Source: a virus
DNA length: 64,000 nucleotides
Direction: 5' to 3' (one strand)
IMG/VR virus record: IMGVR_UViG_3300010430_000025
Span: 1-64,000 of that record
A model generated the notes under the pieces. The model had not been told where the DNA came from and ran no database searches. It was given only the letters and a program-made list of their open reading frames with translations. Positions 50,056-58,767 of the stretch are shown piece by piece (position 1 is the first letter of the stretch; every line of letters starts with the position of its first letter). Position numbers and translations under genes: made by a program.

Positions 50056-50304
50056 ATGACAGATTTTAGGGGGCTAACAGAAGAGCAGAAGGTAGAACTA
50101 GCTAATTATTTAAGCGAGGGGGCGGACGACATACAGCTAAACAACAACGTAGTAACATTATACTTTGATGAACACGCTTTTAACAAGGTAGAAGCGGTAC
50201 ACTTTGATAATGAAAAAGTATATATATCAGGAAGGTTTAGCGACAATAGAGACAAGACAGAGCTAGCTGAGGAATGGTTAGAAAACAACAATTACACAGA
50301 TTAA
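50056..50304 (+). CDS. Hypothetical protein, 82 aa
   Basis: A small acidic alpha/beta protein (MTDFRGLTEEQKVELANYLS...). No recognised family. Confidence 0.5.
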   Translation: MTDFRGLTEEQKVELANYLSEGADDIQLNNNVVTLYFDEHAFNKVEAVHFDNEKVYISGRFSDNRDKTELAEEWLENNNYTD

Positions 50305-50314
50305 GAATAGGATT

Positions 50315-50473
50315 ATGAGAAAAATATTCATGTTAATACTAAAACTATTATTCCTTTATGCAATGTGCGCTTTACTGGGTGCTTCATTTAACCCTTTTGA
50401 GTGGGATTGGTATGCTAGGGTGTTTGCAGTAATAGGATTAGTAGCTTTTTATCTATCAAACGTAAGCGACTAA
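50315..50473 (+). CDS. Small two-TM membrane protein, 52 aa
   Basis: ATG 50315 opens MRKIFMLILKLLFLYAMCAL, followed by NPFEWDWYARVF and a second hydrophobic stretch AVIGLVAFYLSN. The two-helix topology resembles other tiny phage membrane proteins. It fits exactly between its neighbours, which supports expression. Confidence 0.5.
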   Translation: MRKIFMLILKLLFLYAMCALLGASFNPFEWDWYARVFAVIGLVAFYLSNVSD

Positions 50474-50523
50474 CCCTTAACTAACCCCTTTACTATTAAA
50501 GAAAACACGTATAAAACTTAATT

Positions 50524-50856
50524 ATGAATTTACTATTAGAACAAATCAAAAAAGATTTTAGAAAAAACAACAGCTTGCCTGAAAATGCAAGGTTATCCGA
50601 ATCCCAGCGAAACGAAATCGCTATTATATACGGCAATGAGTTTGCAAAAGAATATGTCGACTTTATTGATTATAAAGACTATAAACTTGCAGATGATGGT
50701 TTTTGGCGTGTCAACGGCAAAGGGGAAACATTTGAGTGCGATGATGTTATTGCTCAGTTACACCAACACCTTAATAAAGCTATAAAACAACATGGAATAA
50801 GCTATACAAATTATGGAAACAAAAAAAACAAGGGCTTTACCATCTCCAAAACTTGA
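50524..50856 (+). CDS. Hypothetical protein, 110 aa
   Basis: A soluble protein (MNLLLEQIKKDFRKNNSLPE...) with many Lys/Asp; family not recognised. Confidence 0.5.
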   Translation: MNLLLEQIKKDFRKNNSLPENARLSESQRNEIAIIYGNEFAKEYVDFIDYKDYKLADDGFWRVNGKGETFECDDVIAQLHQHLNKAIKQHGISYTNYGNKKNKGFTISKT

Positions 50857-50880
50857 TAACAAATAAAAGCTCTAAATAAT

Positions 50881-51294
50881 ATGAACCCAATATTTTACAC
50901 AACACTAGAACAGAGTAAAAAGCTAAAGGAACTAGGTATAGTTCAAGAGAGTGAGAATGCTTGGTTTACTTACGAAAAAATGGGTAATGAACAAACCCCA
51001 TCACTTCATTCTTTTTACCATAAGAACTGGCAAGAAGAAGAACAGAGAGCGTACAGAAACTACAAGTTTATAGCCTCAGCCTTTTCAGTAGGTGAATTAG
51101 GGTTGATGCTACAAAGGGGTACGCCTAATTATATTTCGTATATGCAAATGTGGTCTTACAGAGATGCAGGGGAACAGATTAGAAGCTATGACTACGAAGC
51201 ACAAGCAAGAGGTGAAATGCTTTTAGATTTTTTAGAGGCTTATTCTGGTGAAATTAAAACCATCAACCAAAGGTATTTAGAAGCTATTAAATAA
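50881..51294 (+). CDS. Hypothetical protein, 137 aa
   Basis: Mixed helical protein (MNPIFYTTLEQSKKLKELGI... LGLMLQRGTPNYISYMQMWS). The stop and the next start overlap (TAATG). Function unknown. Confidence 0.55.
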   Translation: MNPIFYTTLEQSKKLKELGIVQESENAWFTYEKMGNEQTPSLHSFYHKNWQEEEQRAYRNYKFIASAFSVGELGLMLQRGTPNYISYMQMWSYRDAGEQIRSYDYEAQARGEMLLDFLEAYSGEIKTINQRYLEAIK

Positions 51295-51512
51295 TGATAG
51301 AAGATGAAGAAAAACCAAAGCTAGTTGGATATTTAAACCGAAAATACGGATATAACGGTTTTGAACCAATAGAAGCAGGAACACCAGTATATGAATTGAA
51401 TAATAGATATTTTTTTGAAATGAAAATCACATTACCATCACATAATAGAAGCCTTGTTAGACAATGGTTTAGAAAGGATAGCGGACTACTTAATCACATA
51501 AACATCACATAA
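51294..51512 (+). CDS. Hypothetical protein, 72 aa
   Basis: A small protein with GYLNRKYGYNGFEPIEAGTP and YELNNRYFFEMKITL; begins in TAATG overlap with the previous gene. Unknown. Confidence 0.5.
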   Translation: MIEDEEKPKLVGYLNRKYGYNGFEPIEAGTPVYELNNRYFFEMKITLPSHNRSLVRQWFRKDSGLLNHINIT

Positions 51513-51525
51513 AAACTATAAAATT

Positions 51526-51933
51526 ATGAACGAATACCAAAAAAGAAACTTTTGCAACCACGACGCTAGTTTAGCTTTGAGGGGATTGGGGTATAAGGAA
51601 AAAAGCATCGCTGTACATTACAGCGAGAGTCTCTTTGAAGTTTGGCAAAAAGATATTTATATGAACTCCGTTCCAAACTGTATAGCCGCCCCCACTTTCT
51701 TAGATGCTATTGCTTATCTATGGATAGAGCACGGGATAGATGTGGTTGTGCATGTGTTAACCTATACTGCTGCAATGGAAGGGTATTATCATTGGAGCGT
51801 AGATGAGTTGATAGAAGATAAATTTGATATGTTTACACAATTAGAAGGTGAAGAAAAAACACGTCATCAAGCCTACAACACATCTATAATAAAAGCCTGT
51901 GAGTACATTAAGAAAGGAGAGAAAGATGAATGA
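51526..51933 (+). CDS. Hypothetical protein, 135 aa
   Basis: Helical protein (MNEYQKRNFCNHDASLALRG... AAPTFLDAIAYLWIEHGIDV), resembling phage proteins of unknown role that carry the 'PT..EAI.WL.EKG' style core. Overlaps the next start by 8 bp, with AAGGAGA as a possible Shine-Dalgarno for it. Confidence 0.55.
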   Translation: MNEYQKRNFCNHDASLALRGLGYKEKSIAVHYSESLFEVWQKDIYMNSVPNCIAAPTFLDAIAYLWIEHGIDVVVHVLTYTAAMEGYYHWSVDELIEDKFDMFTQLEGEEKTRHQAYNTSIIKACEYIKKGEKDE

Positions 51934-52171
51934 ATTGCCGCATTATAAAATAAAGTTTGACACAGCAGAATCTAGTAAGGAATTTCAAGAATATTGTTTT
52001 AATAATGGCTTTACAACGTGGTTTAGAAAACCTATTGATATAGATAATAGCCAGTATTTTCACATTTACCCAAATAAAGTATTAACTAAAATAACACCCG
52101 AAACATATCGAACAAGTTTTTATGAAGAGATAACATTTCAAAAGTTTAAAGAGAAAGAAATAACTAAATGA
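51926..52171 (+). CDS. Hypothetical protein, 81 aa
   Basis: ATG 51926 is chosen (MNELPHYKIKFDTAESSKEF) because an AAGGAGA lies 7 nt upstream; an upstream frame extension would overlap the previous gene more. Small alpha/beta protein, unknown. A 16-codon frame at 52168-52218 follows and is not counted. Confidence 0.5.
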   Translation: MNELPHYKIKFDTAESSKEFQEYCFNNGFTTWFRKPIDIDNSQYFHIYPNKVLTKITPETYRTSFYEEITFQKFKEKEITK

Positions 52172-52257
52172 CTAAAACAATAGAGATACCATTAAAGCTA
52201 TGGAGGGCTAACAAGTGAAATCGACAAAAAACTTTTTAAATTTACATTATAATATAT

Positions 52258-52265
52258 TATATTTG
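52258..52265 (+). promoter_or_regulatory. TAnnTTTG box ahead of replication genes
   Basis: TATATTTG ends 4 nt before ATG 52270, the same spacing as at late genes. It marks a likely separate start for the replication module. Confidence 0.55.
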
Positions 52266-52269
52266 AACA

Positions 52270-52458
52270 ATGGAATTAGATAAAACCTATGAGTACACTA
52301 TAAGCGAATATGCTACCCTTAAAAAGGTACACGTCCAAACTGTTTACGCATGGAAAGACGGGGGAAATCTTAATCGCCAGCCAGACTACATTTCCCACAA
52401 AAGAATTGGAACGGTTTGGATAATAATATCTTCTACTCCTAAAGAAATAAATGGGTAA
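52270..52458 (+). CDS. Small HTH (excisionase/MerR-like) protein
   Basis: The 62-residue protein (YTISEYATLKKVHVQTVYAW... DYISHKRIGTVWIIISS) has the helix-turn-helix plus beta-hairpin wing of short excisionase-like proteins. It is directly upstream of the replication initiator, overlapping by 8 bp, and may regulate or assist origin recognition. It resembles the product of 45305-45499. Confidence 0.65.
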   Translation: MELDKTYEYTISEYATLKKVHVQTVYAWKDGGNLNRQPDYISHKRIGTVWIIISSTPKEING

Positions 52459-53197
52459 ACTACCTGCACTTCAATTTTATCCTGCCGACTGGAGAAAAGA
52501 TATTGGCGTTCAGAGCCTTAGCCTTGAAGATAGAGCTATATGGTTTGAAATGATTTGCATTATGCACGAAAGTGAGCAGAGGGGGAAATTAGTAATAAAC
52601 GGAAAACCAATGACTGATGAAATGGTGGCAAGATTAATAGGAATTTCTGAAAAAAAATACAAAAAATCAAAAGAAAAAATGGAAAATTTCGGAGTTTTTT
52701 CTGTTTCAGATGGAGTAGTATTTAATAGAAGAATGGTAAGGGATGAATATATAAGAAATGTAAGAATAGCGGCTGGCTCAAAGGGTGGGAATCCTAATTT
52801 GACTAAAAATTTGGATAACCAAAAAATAAACCAAACACACGAGCAAACCGACAAGCAAAACACAACCCCTTCATCTTCATCTTCATCTTCAACTTCGATA
52901 AAGAAAGATAAGAGAGTTTCTACTCTTTTGGATTTTAGTAATTATGAACCTGAATTGGTAGATGCTTTAAAAATTTGGGTTGACTACCGAAAAGGGAGGG
53001 GAGGAAAACTTACAGTTAAAAACCAAAAATCACTCGACTTTCAAAGAGATAGATTAAAAAGACTGAGTAATAACAATAAAAAATTAGCGGATGCGATTGT
53101 AAAATGCGCTACCGAAACTAATTGGGACGGCTTATACCCTATTCCAGAAAATTTAAAAAGCGTGTATTTACCCGAAGAAAAAAGGATGGTAGTGTAA
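52451..53197 (+). CDS. DUF1376/YdaU-like replication initiator
   Basis: A 248-residue protein. LPALQFYPADWRKDIGVQSL, LEDRAIWFEMICIMHESEQR, GKLVINGKPMTDEMVARLIG match the N-terminal winged-helix domain of DUF1376/Lin1244-like replication proteins. A poly-serine linker (about 137-147) precedes a C-terminal helicase-loader-like half. It is followed immediately, in TAATG overlap, by the primase-helicase, supporting a loading role. Confidence 0.75.
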   Translation: MGKLPALQFYPADWRKDIGVQSLSLEDRAIWFEMICIMHESEQRGKLVINGKPMTDEMVARLIGISEKKYKKSKEKMENFGVFSVSDGVVFNRRMVRDEYIRNVRIAAGSKGGNPNLTKNLDNQKINQTHEQTDKQNTTPSSSSSSSTSIKKDKRVSTLLDFSNYEPELVDALKIWVDYRKGRGGKLTVKNQKSLDFQRDRLKRLSNNNKKLADAIVKCATETNWDGLYPIPENLKSVYLPEEKRMVV

Positions 53198-55044
53198 TGA
53201 TAGATAACGCAGTAATAGAAGAATTGTTATCTGCCGCAAAAATAAAAACGGTGGTAGAGTCTTATATTCCTTTAAAAAAGAAAGGAATAAATTGGGTGGG
53301 GCTTTGTCCTTTTCATGAAGAAAAAAGCGGGAGTTTTACAGTAAGCGAAGCAAAAGGCATTTACAAATGTTTTGGCTGCGGGAGGTCGGGCAACGCTATA
53401 AGTTTTTTAATGGAAAGGGGCGATACTTTTTTAGATTCTGTCAATTCATTAGCAAAAACTTTCGGGGTAGAAATTCCTGATTCAAAACCAAAAGAATATT
53501 TTAAACCACAAGAGGTAAAAACAGGGTTAACAGAAAAAGCAGAAAAATACTTAACTCAAACAAGGGGAATAAGTAAAAACACCTTGCTAAGATTTGAAAT
53601 ATGCTCTAAAAAGGAGTTTATGCCGCAAATAAGTAAGGAAACCGACTGTATATTGTTTAAGTATTACCGAAAAAAAAACCTTGTAAATATAAAATATAGG
53701 GACGGAGCAAAAAACTTTAAACTTGAAAAAGGGGCTGAGTTAATTTTTTATAACCTTGATGCAATAGAAAAAACAAAAGAGTGTATTATAGTTGAGGGGG
53801 AAATAGACTGTTTAACAGCTTACGACTGCGGAATACACAATGTAGTAAGCGTGCCTAACGGAGCTTCAAAAGGAAGTCAAAGACTTGAGTACTTAGACAA
53901 CTGTGTAGAATACTTTATTGATAAAGAAAAAGTAATAATAGCCACTGACAACGACCAAGCTGGGAAAACACTAAGAGACGAACTAACTAGGCGATTTGGG
54001 GTAGATAGATGTTGGCACGTAAACTATCCAAGCGGGTGCAAAGACTTTAACGATGTTAAAACAAAATTAGGGGCTGAAAAAGTTGTTGAATGTATAAAAA
54101 ACGCAGAACAACCACCCCTTGCGGGAGTTTTAACTGTAGCTGACATAGAAAAAGAGTTAGACACACTGTTTGTAGAAGGCTATCCTTCTATAGACGGGAT
54201 TGACTGGGTATATTTTGACGAGCTAATAAAATTTTCCTTTGGGAGACTAACCATAATTACAGGAATCCCAAATTCTGGGAAAAGCGATTTTATCGACCAA
54301 ATATCAGTTAGGCTAGCTAACAGGAGGGGATGGAAATTTGGCGTGTTTAGTCCTGAAAGGCTACCTTCCGAAATACATGTTTCAAAATTAGCTTCGGTTT
54401 ATATAGGGATGCCCTTTGTTGACTATCCAGATAGAAAAAAAATGTCAACAGACCAATATGTGCAGGCAAAGTATTTTTGTAATGAACATTATTATTTTTT
54501 GAATGTAGAGGAGGTTGATTGCACAATAGACGGCATTTTATCAAAGGCAGAAGAAATGGTTTTACGGTTTGGCATAAACGGGTTGATTATAGACCCGTAC
54601 AATTATATTGAAAGTAAAAGACCGAATGGAATGAGCGAAACCGAATATGTATCCCTTGTTTTAGGTAAAATTAAAATGTTTAGCTATAAGTATAAAGTTC
54701 ACCCGTTTTTAGTTGCTCATCCAACAAAAATGAAGAAAAACGCAAATGGAAAATACGATATAGCTACTTTATATGACATAAGCGGGAGCGCAAATTTTTT
54801 TAACAAGACAGACAATGGAATAAGTTTATACAGGAATTACGACACGGGGCTATTAGATGTGTATGTTCAAAAAGTAAAATATTTTTGGGAAGGAAAGGTA
54901 GGTTATACCTCTTTTAAATACGACCCTTATACTTCACGATACAGCACAGAAATGGGAGATTTTGAGCAAGAGTATAAATACGCCCCGTACTTTGCGCAGC
55001 CTACCGTAAAACAATTAGAAATTGAAGAAAAAGAACCTTTTTAA
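53197..55044 (+). CDS. Bifunctional primase-helicase (T7 gp4-like)
   Basis: ATG 53197 overlaps the initiator's stop; an upstream in-frame ATG exists but would overlap that gene by 76 bp. The 615-residue protein has a CHC2-type zinc finger with C37, H40, C58 and C61. A TOPRIM core carries E200 (VEGEID) and D251/D253 (ATDNDQAG). A RecA-like helicase domain has Walker A GIPNSGKS at 356-363 and LIIDPYNYIE as Walker B. It should lay RNA primers and unwind the fork. No DNA polymerase gene is visible, so a host polymerase is presumably recruited. Confidence 0.92.
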   Translation: MIDNAVIEELLSAAKIKTVVESYIPLKKKGINWVGLCPFHEEKSGSFTVSEAKGIYKCFGCGRSGNAISFLMERGDTFLDSVNSLAKTFGVEIPDSKPKEYFKPQEVKTGLTEKAEKYLTQTRGISKNTLLRFEICSKKEFMPQISKETDCILFKYYRKKNLVNIKYRDGAKNFKLEKGAELIFYNLDAIEKTKECIIVEGEIDCLTAYDCGIHNVVSVPNGASKGSQRLEYLDNCVEYFIDKEKVIIATDNDQAGKTLRDELTRRFGVDRCWHVNYPSGCKDFNDVKTKLGAEKVVECIKNAEQPPLAGVLTVADIEKELDTLFVEGYPSIDGIDWVYFDELIKFSFGRLTIITGIPNSGKSDFIDQISVRLANRRGWKFGVFSPERLPSEIHVSKLASVYIGMPFVDYPDRKKMSTDQYVQAKYFCNEHYYFLNVEEVDCTIDGILSKAEEMVLRFGINGLIIDPYNYIESKRPNGMSETEYVSLVLGKIKMFSYKYKVHPFLVAHPTKMKKNANGKYDIATLYDISGSANFFNKTDNGISLYRNYDTGLLDVYVQKVKYFWEGKVGYTSFKYDPYTSRYSTEMGDFEQEYKYAPYFAQPTVKQLEIEEKEPF

Positions 55045-55064
55045 CAACATAAACAATAAAAACA

Positions 55065-55706
55065 ATGGCAATTACAGCAACAAGCGAAGGAAGTACAAAT
55101 TTTGAACCAGTACCAGCAGGAACTTTCCCTGCAAGATGTTTTAGCATGATTCACTTAGGAACCATGAATGAAAACATTATGGGAACTGAAAAACAGTTAA
55201 ACAAAGTAAGGATAAGCTGGGAGCTACCTACAGAACTAAAAGTGTTTAAAGAGGAAAACGGGGAACAGCCTTTGGTAATAAGCAAAGACTTTACCCTATC
55301 TATGAATGAAAAAGCCACCCTCCGAAAATATATGGAAAGCTGGAGAGGTAAAAGCTACACAGAAGAAGAAGCAAAAAGCGTGGATATAACAAAATTGTTA
55401 GGAGTGCCGTGCCTTTTATCCATAATACACAAAACCAGTAAAAACGGTAAAAAATATGCGGATATATCTTCTGTTACAACTCTGCCAAAAGGGATGGAAG
55501 TTCCATCACAAATCAACCCTACTTTTGAGCTTAATTATGAAAACTTTGATAACGTTTTGTTTGAAACACTACCTGATTTTATTAAGGATAAAATGAAAAA
55601 AACACCTGAATATCAAAAGGCTATTAATCCAGAGAGCGAAAACCTTGAGGGAACTGATGACGATGTTCCTTACGTAGATGATGAGCAGGATGGATTGCCC
55701 TTTTAA
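55065..55706 (+). CDS. SSB-like single-stranded DNA-binding protein
   Basis: The 213-residue protein has a beta-rich core (residues about 18-130, with TKLLGVPCLLSIIHKTSKNG). Its acidic tail, ENLEGTDDDVPYVDDEQDGLPF-like in order, ends in a DGLPF motif as SSB tails do. It lies directly after the primase-helicase. Such tails recruit replication partners; ssDNA binding is inferred. Confidence 0.7.
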   Translation: MAITATSEGSTNFEPVPAGTFPARCFSMIHLGTMNENIMGTEKQLNKVRISWELPTELKVFKEENGEQPLVISKDFTLSMNEKATLRKYMESWRGKSYTEEEAKSVDITKLLGVPCLLSIIHKTSKNGKKYADISSVTTLPKGMEVPSQINPTFELNYENFDNVLFETLPDFIKDKMKKTPEYQKAINPESENLEGTDDDVPYVDDEQDGLPF

Positions 55707-55728
55707 ATTAACTGAAAATTAAACACTT

Positions 55729-56202
55729 ATGAATAACATTTTAGATGAACTAAGCATACTCCCTGAAAACTACAGGGAGTTAAATACTGCTATTAAGCAG
55801 ATAAAGGAGGGGGTAAAAAAAGAGGGGGTATCAGCTTTAAGGGTAAAAGCCCAGCTTAAATACATGGAGTTAATGATTAAAAGGGTTAAAGACATTGTAG
55901 ATAAGGCGGCTTTAGAAGAAGCGGACAGCTATGGTGATGAAGCCTTTAATAAATATGGTTTTGAGATACAAAAGTCGGAGAACGCAACTAATTATAATTA
56001 CGATAACTGCGGAGACCCTGAATTAGATTTGTATTTAGAAAAAGAGGCTATACTAAAAAGAGACAAGGAAGCAAGGCAGAACTTTTTAAAGTCATTGAAA
56101 GAAAAGTTTGTTATGATAGATGAAAAAACAGGAGATATACACGAGTTATACCCACCTGTAAAAACCTCTACAACAGGCTTAAAATTCACCTTAAAAAAAT
56201 AA
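55729..56202 (+). CDS. Hypothetical replication-cluster protein, 157 aa
   Basis: A helical protein (LPENYRELNTAIKQIKEGVK, ALRVKAQLKYMELMIKRVKD, EEADSYGDEAFNKYGFEIQK) of a type usually found beside SSB-like genes in Bacteroidetes phages. No catalytic motif. It may be an accessory recombination or replication factor. Confidence 0.6.
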   Translation: MNNILDELSILPENYRELNTAIKQIKEGVKKEGVSALRVKAQLKYMELMIKRVKDIVDKAALEEADSYGDEAFNKYGFEIQKSENATNYNYDNCGDPELDLYLEKEAILKRDKEARQNFLKSLKEKFVMIDEKTGDIHELYPPVKTSTTGLKFTLKK

Positions 56203-56205
56203 ACT

Positions 56206-56373
56206 ATGCACAATTATAAAAGAACAGTAAGCAACCCTCGTATGGCAATAATGCAATGTGAGAACTGCGGAGCAAAGAAAACTGACAGAAACGGGGTATA
56301 TACCTACCAAGAAAAGGATAAGCCTGAACAGAAGGTAGAACCTGAGTGTATAAGCAAGAGAGGTGTAAAATGA
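56206..56373 (+). CDS. Small zinc-ribbon-like protein, 55 aa
   Basis: ATG 56206 opens MHNYKRTVSNPRMAIMQCEN with CENCG and a later CISKRG, suggesting at most a half zinc-ribbon. The stop overlaps the next ATG (ATGA). Unknown role. Confidence 0.5.
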   Translation: MHNYKRTVSNPRMAIMQCENCGAKKTDRNGVYTYQEKDKPEQKVEPECISKRGVK

Positions 56374-56894
56374 GAGTACTAACATTTGCAACAAGTTTCC
56401 CCTCAACACACCCACGAAAGGGTGAGCCTACATACTTTGTAGAAAAGATATTAAACTCCATAAACCACAAATATGAAGTTTCGGCTTATGAAGTTGATAA
56501 ACTTTTAGGGTTTAGCTTATTAGACCAGTTTGGAATAAAACTCCTTCCTAAACACCACACAATAAGGGCAGACAGAAAAGATGGGAAAAAATGGAAAGCT
56601 GGCGATTATTTTAGCCCGCGAGTTTGGAGTGGCAGACCACGCGTAAGCAAACAAATAGTAATAGCCCCGCCTATAAAGGTAGAGAAGGTTTGGGATATAA
56701 ATATATACCCGACTTACGATGTATGGATAAACGATGAAACCCTTTTACGTATAGGCTCGGAAGATTGGGAAACATTGGCGACAAACGACGGGCTAAACGG
56801 TAAAGATTTAACAGACTGGTTTATACCTAATCCTAAAAAGTTTAAAGGGTTTAGCGGTCAGATTATATGCTGGAATAACGAAATAAATTACTAA
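56370..56894 (+). CDS. ASCH-domain-like protein
   Basis: ATG 56370 is preferred (MRVLTFATSFPSTHPRKGEP); a GTG at 56346 would overlap the upstream gene more. The 174-residue protein contains KHHTIRADRKDGKKWKAGDY and FSPRVWSGRPRVSKQIVIAP, then IKVEKVWDI, matching the ASCH/PUA-like pattern. Related domains bind RNA or nucleotides; the role in phages is unclear. The second half (DETLLRIGSEDWETLATNDG) is typical for this phage family. Confidence 0.7.
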   Translation: MRVLTFATSFPSTHPRKGEPTYFVEKILNSINHKYEVSAYEVDKLLGFSLLDQFGIKLLPKHHTIRADRKDGKKWKAGDYFSPRVWSGRPRVSKQIVIAPPIKVEKVWDINIYPTYDVWINDETLLRIGSEDWETLATNDGLNGKDLTDWFIPNPKKFKGFSGQIICWNNEINY

Positions 56895-56896
56895 TC

Positions 56897-57199
56897 ATGA
56901 AAATAACAGATAACGAAGAGTTTAAAAAGGCAAGGCTGTCAAATTTAAAACTTAACAATAGCTCCGCTTATAACACGTCAAAAAGCAGGCATATAGACTT
57001 AGGCGCAACCTTAGCCCAAAGTATTTTAGAAAAAGAACATGAGGCTTTTTGTGAGTGGATAAATCAAAAAATTGCAGAAGATTGCCTAGAGGTGCAAAAT
57101 GAAAAGTGGTGCTATTCTTACGAAAATGGTTTAACTAAACCTTTAAATTACAGTGAACTTAAAGAACTATACCAAAAGGAAAAGGAGAAAACTAAATGA
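56897..57199 (+). CDS. Hypothetical protein, possible paralogue of 48619-48927
   Basis: A 100-residue charged protein (MKITDNEEFKKARLSNLKLN... HEAFCEWINQKIAEDCLEVQ) ending LKELYQKEKEKTK. Shares its C-terminal layout with the product of 48619-48927. Stop overlaps the next start (ATGA). Confidence 0.55.
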   Translation: MKITDNEEFKKARLSNLKLNNSSAYNTSKSRHIDLGATLAQSILEKEHEAFCEWINQKIAEDCLEVQNEKWCYSYENGLTKPLNYSELKELYQKEKEKTK

Positions 57200-57489
57200 A
57201 ATACGAGATTAAAACAATGTACACGCCTGTTATACAGGCTAACCACAATTTTTGCATAGCAAAGATAATGGAGGACGGTACTGTATATGAAATCGAAAAC
57301 ACTATTATAAATGGTGCTTACAGATGTTCTTTTAATACAAGCACTTCTGCAAAAGAAACCTACGACCAGTTTGGCTCTATAGCTCATATAGACTTATGGA
57401 ATGAAGCTATGGATATATTAATAGCACAGATAGGAGAATTATCAGAGGATATACATAGGACAGGAGAAGATGGGAAGAATAAAGGTTGA
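57196..57489 (+). CDS. Hypothetical protein, paralogue of 59829-60077
   Basis: The 97-residue protein shares NFCIAKIMEDGTVYEIE with NFCVARIEESGQLAEIE in the 59829-60077 product, plus the following Tyr/Gln-Tyr/Phe-Gly spacing, so they look like duplicates. Unknown function. Confidence 0.6.
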   Translation: MKYEIKTMYTPVIQANHNFCIAKIMEDGTVYEIENTIINGAYRCSFNTSTSAKETYDQFGSIAHIDLWNEAMDILIAQIGELSEDIHRTGEDGKNKG

Positions 57490-57703
57490 ATCAGATATTA
57501 TCTACACCGTTATAGGGGAGTTTGACTGTGAATGCGGGAAGCCCTTACTTATTAGTTTAGAAAACGAAAGTAACTATTGGGACACCTCCATATTAGAAGG
57601 AGAAAGAACCACTTGTATTAACAAAGAGTGCTTAAAAGAATATGTTATAGAGAAAGAAGAATACACGGGTGATTTAATAGCAAAAACAACTAATGGGAAC
57701 TAA
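57470..57703 (+). CDS. Small Cys-containing hypothetical protein, 77 aa
   Basis: Starts MGRIKVESDIIYTVIGEFDC with CECG and a later CINKEC, suggestive of a four-cysteine zinc site. Overlaps the previous gene by 20 bp. Unknown family. Confidence 0.55.
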   Translation: MGRIKVESDIIYTVIGEFDCECGKPLLISLENESNYWDTSILEGERTTCINKECLKEYVIEKEEYTGDLIAKTTNGN

Positions 57704-57881
57704 AGAGTACAAAACAGAAACAGTAGCGCAAAGAACTTCAAAAGAGGTTTTAAAGCGAATATTAATGATAAATGCTGCTTCAAAAGCTACAGCTAAAAAA
57801 ATAGCTCAACATTATACTAAAAAAGATTTTGCTTACCACTATGGAGGTACTGCAACACGTATAGAAACAATAGTAAAATGA
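57693..57881 (+). CDS. Hypothetical basic protein, 62 aa
   Basis: Lys-rich helical protein (MGTKEYKTETVAQRTSKEVL... KKDFAYHYGG). Overlaps both neighbours. Possibly nucleic-acid binding. Confidence 0.5.
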   Translation: MGTKEYKTETVAQRTSKEVLKRILMINAASKATAKKIAQHYTKKDFAYHYGGTATRIETIVK

Positions 57882-58342
57882 TACAGCGCAAACCTAAAAT
57901 ATGTATTGACTGCCAAGAAATGAAGTTAATATGGGCGCATAAAAGGTGTCAAACCTGCGATGGTAAGTATAGAAGCAAAAACACTAAGCCTAAGCCACGC
58001 AAGGCTATAAAGCAAAAGTACAACCCTACAGGTGAGAAAGAAGTGTTTGAAAAGATAGCCTTAGAACGACCTCATGAGTGTTATGTTACTGGAGAAGTTA
58101 TAAAACACTTAGGTATATCTAATTGTGCTCATGTTTTGTCAAAAAAGTCAGCCCCTTTATTTAGGTTAAACCCCGACAACATACAGTTTTTAAGTTTTAA
58201 GGCACACTACCTGTATGATTTTGGCACAAAAAAACAACGAGAAGATTTTGGGTATAGTGAAGGGTGGGAAAAGCTATACCTTTTAAAAGAAAAGTTACGT
58301 GAGGAATATAAGGAGCTTGAAAAAACATTAAAACTTATCTAA
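57878..58342 (+). CDS. NinG-like recombination/HNH-type protein
   Basis: The 154-residue protein has an N-terminal zinc finger (CIDCQEMKLIWAHKRCQTCD) and a C-terminal HNH-like region. The latter contains YVTGEVIKHLGISNCAHVLS, then NPDNIQFLSFKAHYLYDF. This is the plan of NinG-like proteins of Bacteroidetes phages. NinG assists recombination in lambda; nuclease activity is not shown here. Confidence 0.7.
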   Translation: MIQRKPKICIDCQEMKLIWAHKRCQTCDGKYRSKNTKPKPRKAIKQKYNPTGEKEVFEKIALERPHECYVTGEVIKHLGISNCAHVLSKKSAPLFRLNPDNIQFLSFKAHYLYDFGTKKQREDFGYSEGWEKLYLLKEKLREEYKELEKTLKLI

Positions 58343-58359
58343 TAAAATAATCTTTTTTA

Positions 58360-58389
58360 TTGTATTATTAAAAAGTATTTATATCTTTG
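58360..58389 (+). promoter_or_regulatory. Promoter of candidate structured RNA
   Basis: TTG (58360-58362), a 19-bp spacer and TATCTTTG (58382-58389). No start codon with a plausible gene follows for 128 nt. Confidence 0.6.
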
Positions 58390-58394
58390 TATTG

Positions 58395-58500
58395 CAATTG
58401 ATAGTTACCCGTTATGGTAAAAACAAAAGTCGAACCAAGTCTAATGCAAGGAAAGGGTTTAATGCTAAAATGCGGTAGGCGCGCATATAACGGGTTTTAA
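58395..58500 (+). ncRNA. Candidate structured non-coding RNA
   Basis: ACCCGTTAT (58407-58415) pairs perfectly with ATAACGGGT (58487-58495), closing a domain of about 90 nt. A nested hairpin ATGCG/CGCAT (58470-58474 with 58482-58486) stacks directly on that stem. TGGT (58415-58418) could pair with ACCA (58434-58437). AATGC occurs three times inside. It has a full promoter 12 nt upstream. It could be an independent RNA or a cis leader for gene 58518-58754; I do not recognise a known RNA family. Confidence 0.5.
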
Positions 58501-58517
58501 ATTTAGTAATAATTAAA

Positions 58518-58754
58518 GTGATGGTAACTGATAAGCAAATAACTGAAATAACTCATAGTTTTGTGCAGTCTACATCAATGAGTAATTCGTTTGCTGAAAA
58601 TGAAAAAGTAGGCAAAAATGGTGTAATTAAAATTACAGAGCATATACCAATGGGGGCTTTAGAAAAACATTACTTTGAGGTTGATTATGATAATGGATTT
58701 ACTAAAATGGTGTTCGAGCCTTATGAGGTAATTTATAAAACAGATAGTCGATAA
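58518..58754 (+). CDS. Hypothetical protein, 78 aa
   Basis: A small soluble protein (MMVTDKQITEITHSFVQSTS...) downstream of the candidate structured RNA, which may be its leader. Followed by a terminator. Unknown family. Confidence 0.5.
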   Translation: MMVTDKQITEITHSFVQSTSMSNSFAENEKVGKNGVIKITEHIPMGALEKHYFEVDYDNGFTKMVFEPYEVIYKTDSR

Positions 58755-58767
58755 TTGATAGTATGCA

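Noticed and set aside
52876-52905. Microsatellite TCATCT repeat
   Set aside because: It encodes the poly-serine linker of the replication initiator in frame and needs no other explanation.
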